Source: Bacteroides sp. CAG:709
Lineage (GTDB): Bacteria > Bacteroidota > Bacteroidia > Bacteroidales > UBA932
Reading direction: 5' to 3'
Length of the DNA stretch: 18,321 nucleotides
Assembly: GCA_000434935.1 (NCBI GenBank)
Contig: FR882182.1
Location: 110,724-129,044 of the forward strand
Shown here: one piece after another, positions 1 to 6,233 of the stretch
Layout of the letters: each line of letters begins with the position of its first letter
How positions within the stretch are numbered: the stretch's first letter is position 1
Notes under the pieces: model-generated
Database searches by the model: none
What the model was told of the DNA's origin: nothing
The model's input: only the letters and a program-made list of their open reading frames with translations
Translations under genes and position numbers: made by a program

Positions 1-522
1 GGCGATGCCGCCGAGAAGGGTATAGAGCAGGGTAATTACTCCGGTGGCGATGATGACAGTACTGATGTCCCAGCCAAACATAGTGTTAATCGGCAGGGCT
101 AGCAGAAGCAGAATCGAACCTGTGCGACAGAGTTGGGTAAGGAGATAGCATACAGCGGCATATACTCTTGCCCAATAGCCGAATTTGGTTTCGAGATATT
201 CGTAGGCAGATACGCTGTTCATATTCCTATAGAGTGGAATGAAGATTTTTGCGGCGTACCAAGTTGCAATTGGAATCGCTAGGCTGAATACGAAAGGATT
301 CCAGTTGCCTTTATAGGCGTCTCCCGGGAGTCCGAGGAAACTTATGCTGCTCACGAATGTGGCGAAAATGCTCATTCCTACCACCCACGACGGCAACGAG
401 CCTTCGGCCTTTGTGAACGCAGCTGAGTTCTTCCTACTTCTGAACCAGAAAGAGCAGCCGAAGAGGGCGACTCCTCCAACGAAGATGAAGAAAACGATAT
501 AATCAAGTACAGTTATTTCCAT
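1..522 (-). CDS. Sodium:solute symporter (SSS family), N-terminal part
   Basis: Reading the minus strand from ATG at 522 gives 174 residues open to the window edge, so the C-terminal two thirds lie outside. The sequence alternates hydrophobic helices and short loops: a first helix at about residues 6-27, then the stretch LPSWVVGMSIFATFVSSISF with FLGLPGDAY behind it, further helices near 80-100 and 125-150, and TLLGGIA at the end. This is the usual N-terminal pattern of SSS (solute:sodium symporter) transporters of the inner membrane, a family that includes sialic acid, sugar and organic acid carriers. It is the last visible gene of a minus-strand operon, 61 bp after the aldolase, so it probably imports the aldolase substrate. 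An upstream ATG at 530 is out of frame. Family assignment is firm; the substrate is inferred only from context. Confidence 0.88.
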   Translation of the reverse strand, partial: MEITVLDYIVFFIFVGGVALFGCSFWFRSRKNSAAFTKAEGSLPSWVVGMSIFATFVSSISFLGLPGDAYKGNWNPFVFSLAIPIATWYAAKIFIPLYRNMNSVSAYEYLETKFGYWARVYAAVCYLLTQLCRTGSILLLLALPINTMFGWDISTVIIATGVITLLYTLLGGIA

Positions 523-583
523 ATTTCCATATTTTGCAAATGACGTCGGCACAGGGCATTTCTGTCTGACAGTGCCTCTCCAT

Positions 584-1486
584 CTATTTTATAATTCCTG
601 TCTTGAGCAGAGCCTGTCTTACCCTCACTTTCTCCGGTCCCACGAACTCCCGGTATGGCCAGGCGATGTGTCCGCAGCAGAGTCCGAGTTCCGCAAGTGC
701 GCATTTTAGCCCCTTGAGATAGCTGGAGCCATATTTTCCTATGCTGTAAAGTTCTGTGCTTATTTGCATAATCCTTTCTTGCAGCATTGTGACTTTTTCG
801 CAATCCTGTGCTGCTGCCGCGTCATACATTGCCGTATAGAGTTCGGGGCAGAGATTTGCGCCACCGTTGATACCCCCATCGGCTCCGGCCATCACTGCTG
901 CGGCTGTCATCTCTTCGGGCCCCATATATAGAGCGAAATCCTTGTTCCTGAGCAAATAGAGCAGTTTCTGGAAATATGTCATATTTGCTGACGAATCTTT
1001 GAGTCCTACAATGTTTGGATGTTCTGAAAGTCTGAGCACTGTTTCGACTTCAAGGAAAACTTTTACGCAGGACGGCATATTGTAGAGGTAGAGTGGCAGG
1101 CTCAATTTGTCGGCGAGTTCACTGAAATACTCGACCATCTCCTGCTGTGACGGGGCGAGATAGTAGGGCGCTGCGGCAACCACTCCGGAAGCGCCACATT
1201 CGTATGCCTTTTCCGCGAGTGCAAGGCTTTCTTCAATCGCGGTGTCGCTTATGCCCACAAGCACCGGTATTCTTCCGGCGACTTGTTTGCAAACAAGTTC
1301 CACAAACTCGTGTCTGAGTTTGTGCGAAAGGCTCTGTGACTCTCCCGTCGTCCCGAGTATGAACAGACCGCCTGCTCTTCCTCCGATGATGTGTTCAATG
1401 AGCTTTCTACATCCTTCCAGGTCGAGTTCTGACTCATTTTTCAGAGGAGTGACCATTGGCGGTATAATTCCTTTGATTCTTTTCAT
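584..1486 (-). CDS. DHDPS/N-acetylneuraminate lyase family aldolase
   Basis: This is a complete 300-residue class I aldolase of the DapA/NanA (beta/alpha)8-barrel family, which forms a Schiff base with pyruvate or a 2-keto acid. Visible marks are GTTGES at residues 45-50, the YNMP motif with catalytic Tyr135, the Schiff-base lysine K163 in VGLKDSS, and GADGGINGGANL towards the C-terminus. It is not DapA: the position of the DapA Arg after YNVPS is Cys140 here. Members of this type cleave or dehydrate 2-keto-3-deoxy sugar acids (sialic acid, Kdo, KDG and others). It lies 40 bp after the LacI gene and 61 bp before a sodium symporter, and a putative operator sits 5 bp before its start. The adjacent D-arabinose-type isomerase and ribulokinase make a Kdo aldolase (pyruvate plus D-arabinose) an attractive guess, but sequence alone does not fix the substrate. 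Confidence 0.9.
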   Translation of the reverse strand: MKRIKGIIPPMVTPLKNESELDLEGCRKLIEHIIGGRAGGLFILGTTGESQSLSHKLRHEFVELVCKQVAGRIPVLVGISDTAIEESLALAEKAYECGASGVVAAAPYYLAPSQQEMVEYFSELADKLSLPLYLYNMPSCVKVFLEVETVLRLSEHPNIVGLKDSSANMTYFQKLLYLLRNKDFALYMGPEEMTAAAVMAGADGGINGGANLCPELYTAMYDAAAAQDCEKVTMLQERIMQISTELYSIGKYGSSYLKGLKCALAELGLCCGHIAWPYREFVGPEKVRVRQALLKTGIIK

Positions 1487-1490
1487 GTTC

Positions 1491-1510
1491 TTATAACGTT
1501 TTAATTAATA
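1491..1510 (+). promoter_or_regulatory. Putative LacI-type operator, copy 1
   Basis: The sequence TTATAACGTTTTAATTAATA lies in the 40-bp gap between the LacI gene and the aldolase, 5 bp upstream of the aldolase start. It matches copy 2 (2622-2641) at 17 of 20 positions and copy 3 (4406-4425, opposite strand) at 16 of 20. The core TTATAA-CG-TTTTAA is an inverted repeat with one mismatch around a central CG, which is typical of LacI-family operators. No other promoter element is clear in this gap. Binding is inferred. Confidence 0.45.
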
Positions 1511-1526
1511 TTTTATATGAAACTTA

Positions 1527-2558
1527 TTATTCTTGTTTGTCTGTTTTTTCCACGAATTCCGGCGCAAGCAGAAATGTCCTGTTACTGCATTCGATTCCTT
1601 CAATCTTTTGTGTTATCAATTCAAGTGATTTTCGGGCGAATTCTGCGATAGGTTGCTGTATGTAATAAATATGGCTGGGACAGAGGTCAAAAGCGTCGCT
1701 TCCGTCGAAAGCCACGATTCCGATATTGTCGGTAATATCTTCCGCCATCTTTTTCTTCAATGCCTTGAGCCCCTCAATGGCAAGGGAGTTGGTCGCGTAA
1801 ACTATGGCTTCAACGCTGTTGAAATCGATTTCATCGACGATTCGCTGCGATGATTCCCGTATATCCGTGTAGCTGACATAATGTATTTCAGCACCATTTT
1901 CTTCTATCCCATATTTTTTCATTGCTGAGCGAAAACCCTCTTCACGCAAGCGTATGTTGGAGAGTTTCATATCGTATGAGACCATTGCGATTTTCCTGTA
2001 GCCGAGTTTGTAGAGATAACCGACTGCCATTTCAGATGCTTTCAGATTATCCAACATGACCCTTTCGGCTTCAACCCCGTCAATATCTCTGTCTATCAGT
2101 ACTGTCGGCATCCCTATGCTGCCGATGTATTTCATTGTGCGTTCGCAGTCTTCGCAGGGTACGATTATGAGTCCGTCCACTCTTTTGTCTATGAAGGTCT
2201 TGACGATTCTGTCGAATTTTATAGCATTTTCATCCGTGGAACCAAATATGACTGAATATCCGCGCTTGAACGCCTCGTTCTCTATGTTTCTCGCTATATT
2301 TGAGAAAAATGCGTTGGATATGTCAGAAACAATCACTCCTATAGTATTGGATTTGTTGCTCCTAAGACTGCGGGCGACGTCGTTTGGTCTAAAGTTCATT
2401 TTTCGGGCAACTTCAAGTATGCGCTTTGTCGTAGCTTCGCTTACCTTATATTTGTGTTCTCCGTTACTACCTCTACTATTATGCAGTGCAAAGGACACGA
2501 GGGCAGGCGATACACCGGCTTCTCGTGCTATGTCTTTTATGGTTATTTTTTTGTCCAT
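1527..2558 (-). CDS. LacI family transcriptional regulator
   Basis: This is a complete 343-residue regulator. The N-terminal helix-turn-helix (TIKDIAREAGVSPALVSFAL, residues 6-25) and the hinge helix NDVARSLRS (59-67) are classic LacI features. The effector domain starts at NTIGVIVSDISNAFFSNIA and carries VDGLIIVP and the late GIVAFDGSDAF segment of the periplasmic-binding-protein fold. Between HTH and hinge (about residues 29-38) there are roughly seven residues more than in PurR or LacI. It is the first gene of the minus-strand operon and is divergent from the kinase operon, so it probably controls both arms and senses a substrate or intermediate of the pathway. Three similar CG-centred motifs at 1491, 2622 and 4406 are candidate binding sites. 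The start ATG at 2558 gives the normal distance to the HTH. The effector is unknown. Confidence 0.95.
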   Translation of the reverse strand: MDKKITIKDIAREAGVSPALVSFALHNSRGSNGEHKYKVSEATTKRILEVARKMNFRPNDVARSLRSNKSNTIGVIVSDISNAFFSNIARNIENEAFKRGYSVIFGSTDENAIKFDRIVKTFIDKRVDGLIIVPCEDCERTMKYIGSIGMPTVLIDRDIDGVEAERVMLDNLKASEMAVGYLYKLGYRKIAMVSYDMKLSNIRLREEGFRSAMKKYGIEENGAEIHYVSYTDIRESSQRIVDEIDFNSVEAIVYATNSLAIEGLKALKKKMAEDITDNIGIVAFDGSDAFDLCPSHIYYIQQPIAEFARKSLELITQKIEGIECSNRTFLLAPEFVEKTDKQE

Positions 2559-2579
2559 AACTAATAGTTTTCAAAAATA

Positions 2580-2612
2580 TTTGCAAAAAAACAAAATAGA
2601 TTCTTACCTTTG
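2580..2612 (+). promoter_or_regulatory. Bacteroidota promoter for the kinase/isomerase/Sus operon
   Basis: A TTTG at 2580-2583 and TACCTTTG at 2605-2612 are separated by 21 bp. They match the Bacteroides sigma-ABfr consensus of -33 TTTG and -7 TAnnTTTG. Transcription would begin near 2619, leaving a leader of about 117 nt before the kinase ATG at 2736. Putative operator copy 2 lies over the start point and first transcribed bases, a position suited to repression. Confidence 0.65.
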
Positions 2613-2620
2613 CAAAGGTA
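2605..2620. repeat. 16-bp perfect palindrome holding both divergent -7 boxes
   Basis: TACCTTTGCAAAGGTA equals its own reverse complement. Each half is a consensus -7 box (TAnnTTTG), one for the plus-strand operon and one for the LacI operon. The two polymerases would therefore compete for the same 16 bp. The palindrome could also be bound by a dimeric regulator. Confidence 0.75.
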
Positions 2621-2643
2621 GTTATATCGATTTAATTAACAAG
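2613..2643 (-). promoter_or_regulatory. Promoter for the LacI/aldolase/symporter operon
   Basis: On the minus strand TACCTTTG (2620-2613) is an exact -7 consensus. A CTTG (2643-2640), one mismatch from the TTTG -33 box, stands 19 bp upstream. Transcription would begin near 2606, about 48 nt before the LacI start. Putative operator copy 2 (2622-2641) lies between the two boxes, so a bound regulator would block its own promoter. Confidence 0.5.
2622..2641 (+). promoter_or_regulatory. Putative LacI-type operator, copy 2
   Basis: TTATATCGATTTAATTAACA sits directly beside the shared -7 palindrome. It matches copy 1 at 17 of 20 positions and copy 3 at 17 of 20. The core TTATAT-CG-ATTTAA is an inverted repeat with one mismatch around CG. 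It covers the spacer of the minus-strand promoter and the start region of the plus-strand promoter, so one site could control both arms. Binding is inferred from position and repetition. Confidence 0.5.
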
Positions 2644-2735
2644 CGTAAATCCTGTAAATATTAAAAAAAATTTCGATACAATGTCTAAATAACTGATTTG
2701 TAGCTGATTATGGTGACGAAAAAATATTATAAATT

Positions 2736-4388
2736 ATGAGAAAATATGTAATTGGAGTCGATTTCGGAAGTGATTCTGTAAGAACGGTGATTGTGGATTC
2801 GACAGACGGAAAGGAAATTTCATCTGCGGTGAAGGCATATCAGCGCTGGAGTAGAGGAGAGTTCTGTTCGCCTAAAGAAAACCGTTATCGCCAACATCCG
2901 CTTGACTATATCGAGGCTTTTACGGCATCTGTCAAAGAAGCGCTTGCCTCTTCGGATGGTCAAGTAGTGGGAATTGCCTTTGATACAACGGCTTCGACTC
3001 CTGTACTTGTCAACTCGGATGGTGTCCCACTCTCTCTTACGGAGGAGTTCGCTGATGACCCTGACGCGATGTTTGTGCTTTGGAAAGACCACACTGCAGT
3101 GGCTGAGGCAGATGAAATCAATGCTCTCGCGCACGGATGGGACGTGGATTATACGAAGTACTGTGGTGGCTCCTATTCCTGCGAGTGGGCTTGGGCGAAA
3201 GTGCTTCATATAATAAGGACTAATCCCCGTGTTGCTGCTGCTGCATCTTCGTGGGTTGAGCATGCGGACTGGATGGGAGCTTTGTTGAGCGGAAGGACTT
3301 CTTTGGGCAGAATTCTTCGAGGGCGTTGCACTGCGGGACACAAGGCTATGTGGAATGCAGAATGGGGTGGCTTTCCTTCAGAAGATTTTTTTGATGCTTT
3401 GGATCCGGGACTGGGAAAGATGCGGAGGACTTTTCGGGACGAAACTTTTACTGCGGATACAAGGGTAGGAAGTCTCACGCCGGAATGGGCGGAAAGACTC
3501 GGTTTGGAAGCAGGGATTGCTGTCGGAACGGGTGTGATAGATTGCCACGCGGGTGCTGTGGGGGCAGGCATAAATGATAATGAGATGGTAAAAGTTGTGG
3601 GCACATCCACCTGTGACATAATTGTAGCTCCTTATGATTCGGTGAAAAAAAAGGCTGTGCGCGGTATTTGCGGTCAGGTGGATGGTTCGGTGATCCCCGG
3701 AAGATTGGGCTTCGAGGCCGGGCAGGCAGCTTTCGGTGATGTCTATGCTTGGTTCCGGAGGCTGCTCTTGTGGCCATTGGAGAATATAAGACTTCCCATT
3801 TCTCCATTTTTGGAAAAAAACGGAGGATGTTCCGAAGAATATTTGACCGAGTTGCGCTCCACGATTGAGTCGGGTCTTCTTATCGAACTCTCATCTCAAG
3901 CTGAGAAACTGCCGCTGACTGAAGATGACCCGGTAGCGACAGACTGGTTTAACGGTCGCCGCACACCGGATCTTGACCCTCTCCGCAAGGCGAGTCTAAC
4001 TGGCCTCAGCCTTGGCACCACGGCTCCGGAACTCTACAAGGCTCTCGTTGAGGCTACCGCTTTCGGTTCTCGCGCCATATTGGAACGATTCCGGGAAGAG
4101 GGTGTGAGGATTGACTCAGTCATAGCCGTGGGGGGAATTTCAAGAAAATCCGCATTCGTGATGCAGACCCTTGCCGACGTGATGGGTGTTACGATTCGGG
4201 TGGCAGACAGCGGACAGGCCTGTGCCCTTGGGTCCGCAATGTACGCTGCCGTTGTTTCCGGTATTTACAAGGATATCGATGAGGCTCGTAAAAATATGTG
4301 TCCGAAAACTGTCGCAACCTACATTCCGAGTTTGCAAAGATGTGAAATTTACGATGAATTGTACTGCAAATATCTGGAGAAGCGTTGA
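2736..4388 (+). CDS. araB: Ribulokinase-type FGGY carbohydrate kinase
   Basis: This 550-residue cytoplasmic kinase has the length and motifs of the AraB ribulokinase branch. It shows the N-terminal phosphate loop GVDFGSDSVRTVIVD, CGGSYSCEWAWAKVLH, RGRCTAGHKAMW, the likely catalytic base D269 in GVIDCHAGAVGAG, KVVGTSTCDIIV, GICGQVDGSVIPG, FEAGQAAFGDVYAWF, DWFNGRRTPD and the C-terminal FGGY-family segment AVGGISRKSAFVMQTLADVM. AraB enzymes are known to phosphorylate both L- and D-ribulose at O5. It is the first gene of the plus-strand operon, 58 bp before a FucI-type isomerase whose D-arabinose product would be D-ribulose. D-ribulose 5-phosphate is therefore the likely product here. It is the only gene in the window ending in TGA. 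L-ribulose or L-fuculose remain possible substrates; no AraD or FucA is present. Confidence 0.9.
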   Translation: MRKYVIGVDFGSDSVRTVIVDSTDGKEISSAVKAYQRWSRGEFCSPKENRYRQHPLDYIEAFTASVKEALASSDGQVVGIAFDTTASTPVLVNSDGVPLSLTEEFADDPDAMFVLWKDHTAVAEADEINALAHGWDVDYTKYCGGSYSCEWAWAKVLHIIRTNPRVAAAASSWVEHADWMGALLSGRTSLGRILRGRCTAGHKAMWNAEWGGFPSEDFFDALDPGLGKMRRTFRDETFTADTRVGSLTPEWAERLGLEAGIAVGTGVIDCHAGAVGAGINDNEMVKVVGTSTCDIIVAPYDSVKKKAVRGICGQVDGSVIPGRLGFEAGQAAFGDVYAWFRRLLLWPLENIRLPISPFLEKNGGCSEEYLTELRSTIESGLLIELSSQAEKLPLTEDDPVATDWFNGRRTPDLDPLRKASLTGLSLGTTAPELYKALVEATAFGSRAILERFREEGVRIDSVIAVGGISRKSAFVMQTLADVMGVTIRVADSGQACALGSAMYAAVVSGIYKDIDEARKNMCPKTVATYIPSLQRCEIYDELYCKYLEKR

Positions 4389-4405
4389 CCGAATTTCTTT
4401 CTATT

Positions 4406-4425
4406 TGTTAATTAAAACGATTAAA
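4406..4425 (-). promoter_or_regulatory. Putative LacI-type operator, copy 3
   Basis: Read on the minus strand this is TTTAATCGTTTTAATTAACA. It matches copy 2 at 17 of 20 positions and copy 1 at 16 of 20, sharing an identical 12-mer CGTTTTAATTAA with copy 1. It lies in the 58-bp kinase-isomerase gap, 21 bp before the isomerase ATG. The inverted repeat around CG is weaker than in the other two copies. It may be an auxiliary site, or may control an internal promoter that I could not identify. Confidence 0.4.
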
Positions 4426-4446
4426 CATAAATATTAACATAAAACT

Positions 4447-6225
4447 ATGAACAAGAAAACGAATTATCCCAAAATCGGTATTCGACCAATTATTGACGGA
4501 CGCCGCGGAGGCATTAGGGAGTCTCTTGAAGACATGACTATGAAAATGGCGAATCTTGTCGCCATGCTGTATTCCGAACGTCTCAGATATTCGGATGGTA
4601 CTCCGGCGCAATGCGTTATTGCAGATACTACAATCGGTGGCGTTGCTGAAGCGGCTGCTGTGGCGGAGAAATTTAGGGCGGAAAATGTCGGAGCCGTTAT
4701 TTCTGTGACTCCGTGTTGGTGTTATGGCGTAGAGACCATTGATATGGATCCGCTTATGCCGAAAGCAATATGGGGATTTAATGGTACAGAACGACCTGGA
4801 GCCGTTTATTTGGCATCAGCACTGGCCGGTCATAATCAAAAAGGTCTTCCTGCATTCGGAATTTACGGGGGTGAAGTGCAGGATCTCGGTATGGAGACAA
4901 TCCCTGAGGACGTGGAACACAAACTCCTTCTCTTCGGAAGAGCAGCTCTTGCACTTATGCAAATGAAGGGTAAGTCTTATCTTTCGATCGGTTCTGTTTC
5001 TATGGGAATAGCAGGTTCGATTCCGACACCGGAATTCTTTCAGGAATATCTCGGAATGCGCAATGAATGTGTGGACTGTTCAGAAATCCAGCGTAGGATA
5101 GAACTAGAAATATATGATAAAGATGAGTTCTTGAAGGCAATGACCTGGGTGGAGAAAAACTGCAAGTCAAATGAAGGGACGGATCTAAATCCTGCACATC
5201 TTCGCTATTCTCGCGAGAAAAAGGATGAGGTGTGGGAATTTGTCGTCAAAATGACAATGATTTTCCGTGACCTTATGCAAGGTAATCCAAGACTTGCGGA
5301 GATGGGATTTGCGGAGGAAGCGATGGGGCATAACGCGATTTCTGGCGGTTTCCAGGGACAGCGTCAGTGGACAGATTTTCGTCCGGACGGAGATTTTTCT
5401 GAGGCAATTCTCAATAGTTCGTTCGATTGGAACGGCATACGTGAAGCTATTCCTTTCGCGACGGAAAATGACACGCTCAACGGCGTTTCTATGTTGCTTA
5501 TGCATCTTCTGACTGGACAGGCACAGCTTTTTTCCGATGTTAGGACATATTGGAGCCCAGAAGCTGTCAGACGCGTGACAGGAAAAGAACTTACTGGACT
5601 TGCGGCGAACGGAATAATCCATCTCATAAATTCAGGTTCGTCGGCTCTCGATGCTACCGGAGAGATGTATAAGGATGGAATCCCTGCGATGAAACCTTTC
5701 TGGGAAATTACCGAAGAAGATGTTAATGCCTGTCTTTGTGCTACTACTTGGCATCCGGCGGGACGAGAGTATATGCGTGGTGGCGGATTCTCTTCCAAAT
5801 TCCTAACTAAAGGGGATATGCCTGTGACTATGTGTAGGATAAATCTCATAAAGGGTCTTGGTCCAGTAATGCAAATCGCTGAAGGTTGGGCTGTCAATAT
5901 AGATGAGGAAGCTTTCAAAATGATAGATAGTCGGACTGATCCAAGTTGGCCTACGACTTGGTTCGCACCGCGTCTTACCGGTAGTGGAGCTTTCGAGAGC
6001 GTATATTCGGTGATGAACAATTGGGGCGCCAATCATGCTGCAATCAGTTATGGTCATATCGGAGCTCAACTGATAACGCTGTGTTCGATGCTTCGCATTC
6101 CGGTGTGCATGCACAATGTCAATGCTTCTGAAATTTTCCGGCCATCCGCGTGGGCTGCTTTCGGAATGGATCCGGAAGGAGCTGATTATCGTGCTTGCGC
6201 GACATATGGACCTGTTTACCGATAA
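4447..6225 (+). CDS. fucI: L-fucose isomerase / D-arabinose isomerase
   Basis: This 592-residue enzyme is almost the same length as E. coli FucI (591) and collinear with it throughout. Shared stretches include KIGIRPIIDGRRGGIRESLE, VTPCWCYGVETIDMDP, AIWGFNGTERPGAVYLA, SMGIAGSIPTPEFF, GFQGQRQWTDF, ILNSSFDWNG and SWPTTWFAPRLTG. The metal-binding and catalytic residues are kept: E340 in ATENDTLNG, D364 in FSDVRTYWS and H530 in NWGANHAAIS. FucI interconverts L-fucose and L-fuculose, and D-arabinose and D-ribulose, in the cytoplasm with Mn2+. It sits between a ribulokinase-type kinase and an FG-GAP lipoprotein. The kinase partner and the lack of fuculose-1-phosphate aldolase favour D-arabinose as substrate, but L-fucose cannot be ruled out. 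The ATG at 4447 matches the usual FucI N-terminus. Confidence 0.95.
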   Translation: MNKKTNYPKIGIRPIIDGRRGGIRESLEDMTMKMANLVAMLYSERLRYSDGTPAQCVIADTTIGGVAEAAAVAEKFRAENVGAVISVTPCWCYGVETIDMDPLMPKAIWGFNGTERPGAVYLASALAGHNQKGLPAFGIYGGEVQDLGMETIPEDVEHKLLLFGRAALALMQMKGKSYLSIGSVSMGIAGSIPTPEFFQEYLGMRNECVDCSEIQRRIELEIYDKDEFLKAMTWVEKNCKSNEGTDLNPAHLRYSREKKDEVWEFVVKMTMIFRDLMQGNPRLAEMGFAEEAMGHNAISGGFQGQRQWTDFRPDGDFSEAILNSSFDWNGIREAIPFATENDTLNGVSMLLMHLLTGQAQLFSDVRTYWSPEAVRRVTGKELTGLAANGIIHLINSGSSALDATGEMYKDGIPAMKPFWEITEEDVNACLCATTWHPAGREYMRGGGFSSKFLTKGDMPVTMCRINLIKGLGPVMQIAEGWAVNIDEEAFKMIDSRTDPSWPTTWFAPRLTGSGAFESVYSVMNNWGANHAAISYGHIGAQLITLCSMLRIPVCMHNVNASEIFRPSAWAAFGMDPEGADYRACATYGPVYR

Positions 6226-6233
6226 TTTCGAGT

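Noticed and set aside
513..803. 96-codon minus-strand frame between symporter and aldolase
   Set aside because: Most of it overlaps the C-terminal end of the aldolase in another frame and it has no recognisable domain.
584..1486. Annotation of the aldolase as DapA (4-hydroxy-tetrahydrodipicolinate synthase)
   Set aside because: The Arg that follows YNVPS in DapA is Cys140 here, and the gene sits in a regulated sugar operon rather than a lysine-biosynthesis setting.
2820..3341. Open frame of 173 codons on the minus strand inside the kinase, and similar long frames opposite FucI (5364-6032), FG-GAP (6411-7103) and SusC (10418-11077)
   Set aside because: They lie wholly opposite well-recognised genes, show no family motifs, and reflect the codon pattern of the real strand.
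4389..4446. Separate promoter for the isomerase
   Set aside because: TCTATTTG (4401-4407 region) resembles a -7 box but lacks the required TA, and no TTTG is correctly spaced, so co-transcription with the kinase is simpler.
6195..6233. Longer N-terminus of the FG-GAP protein
   Set aside because: It would overlap the isomerase by 31 bp and place 13 residues before the lipoprotein signal; ATG 6234 fits better.
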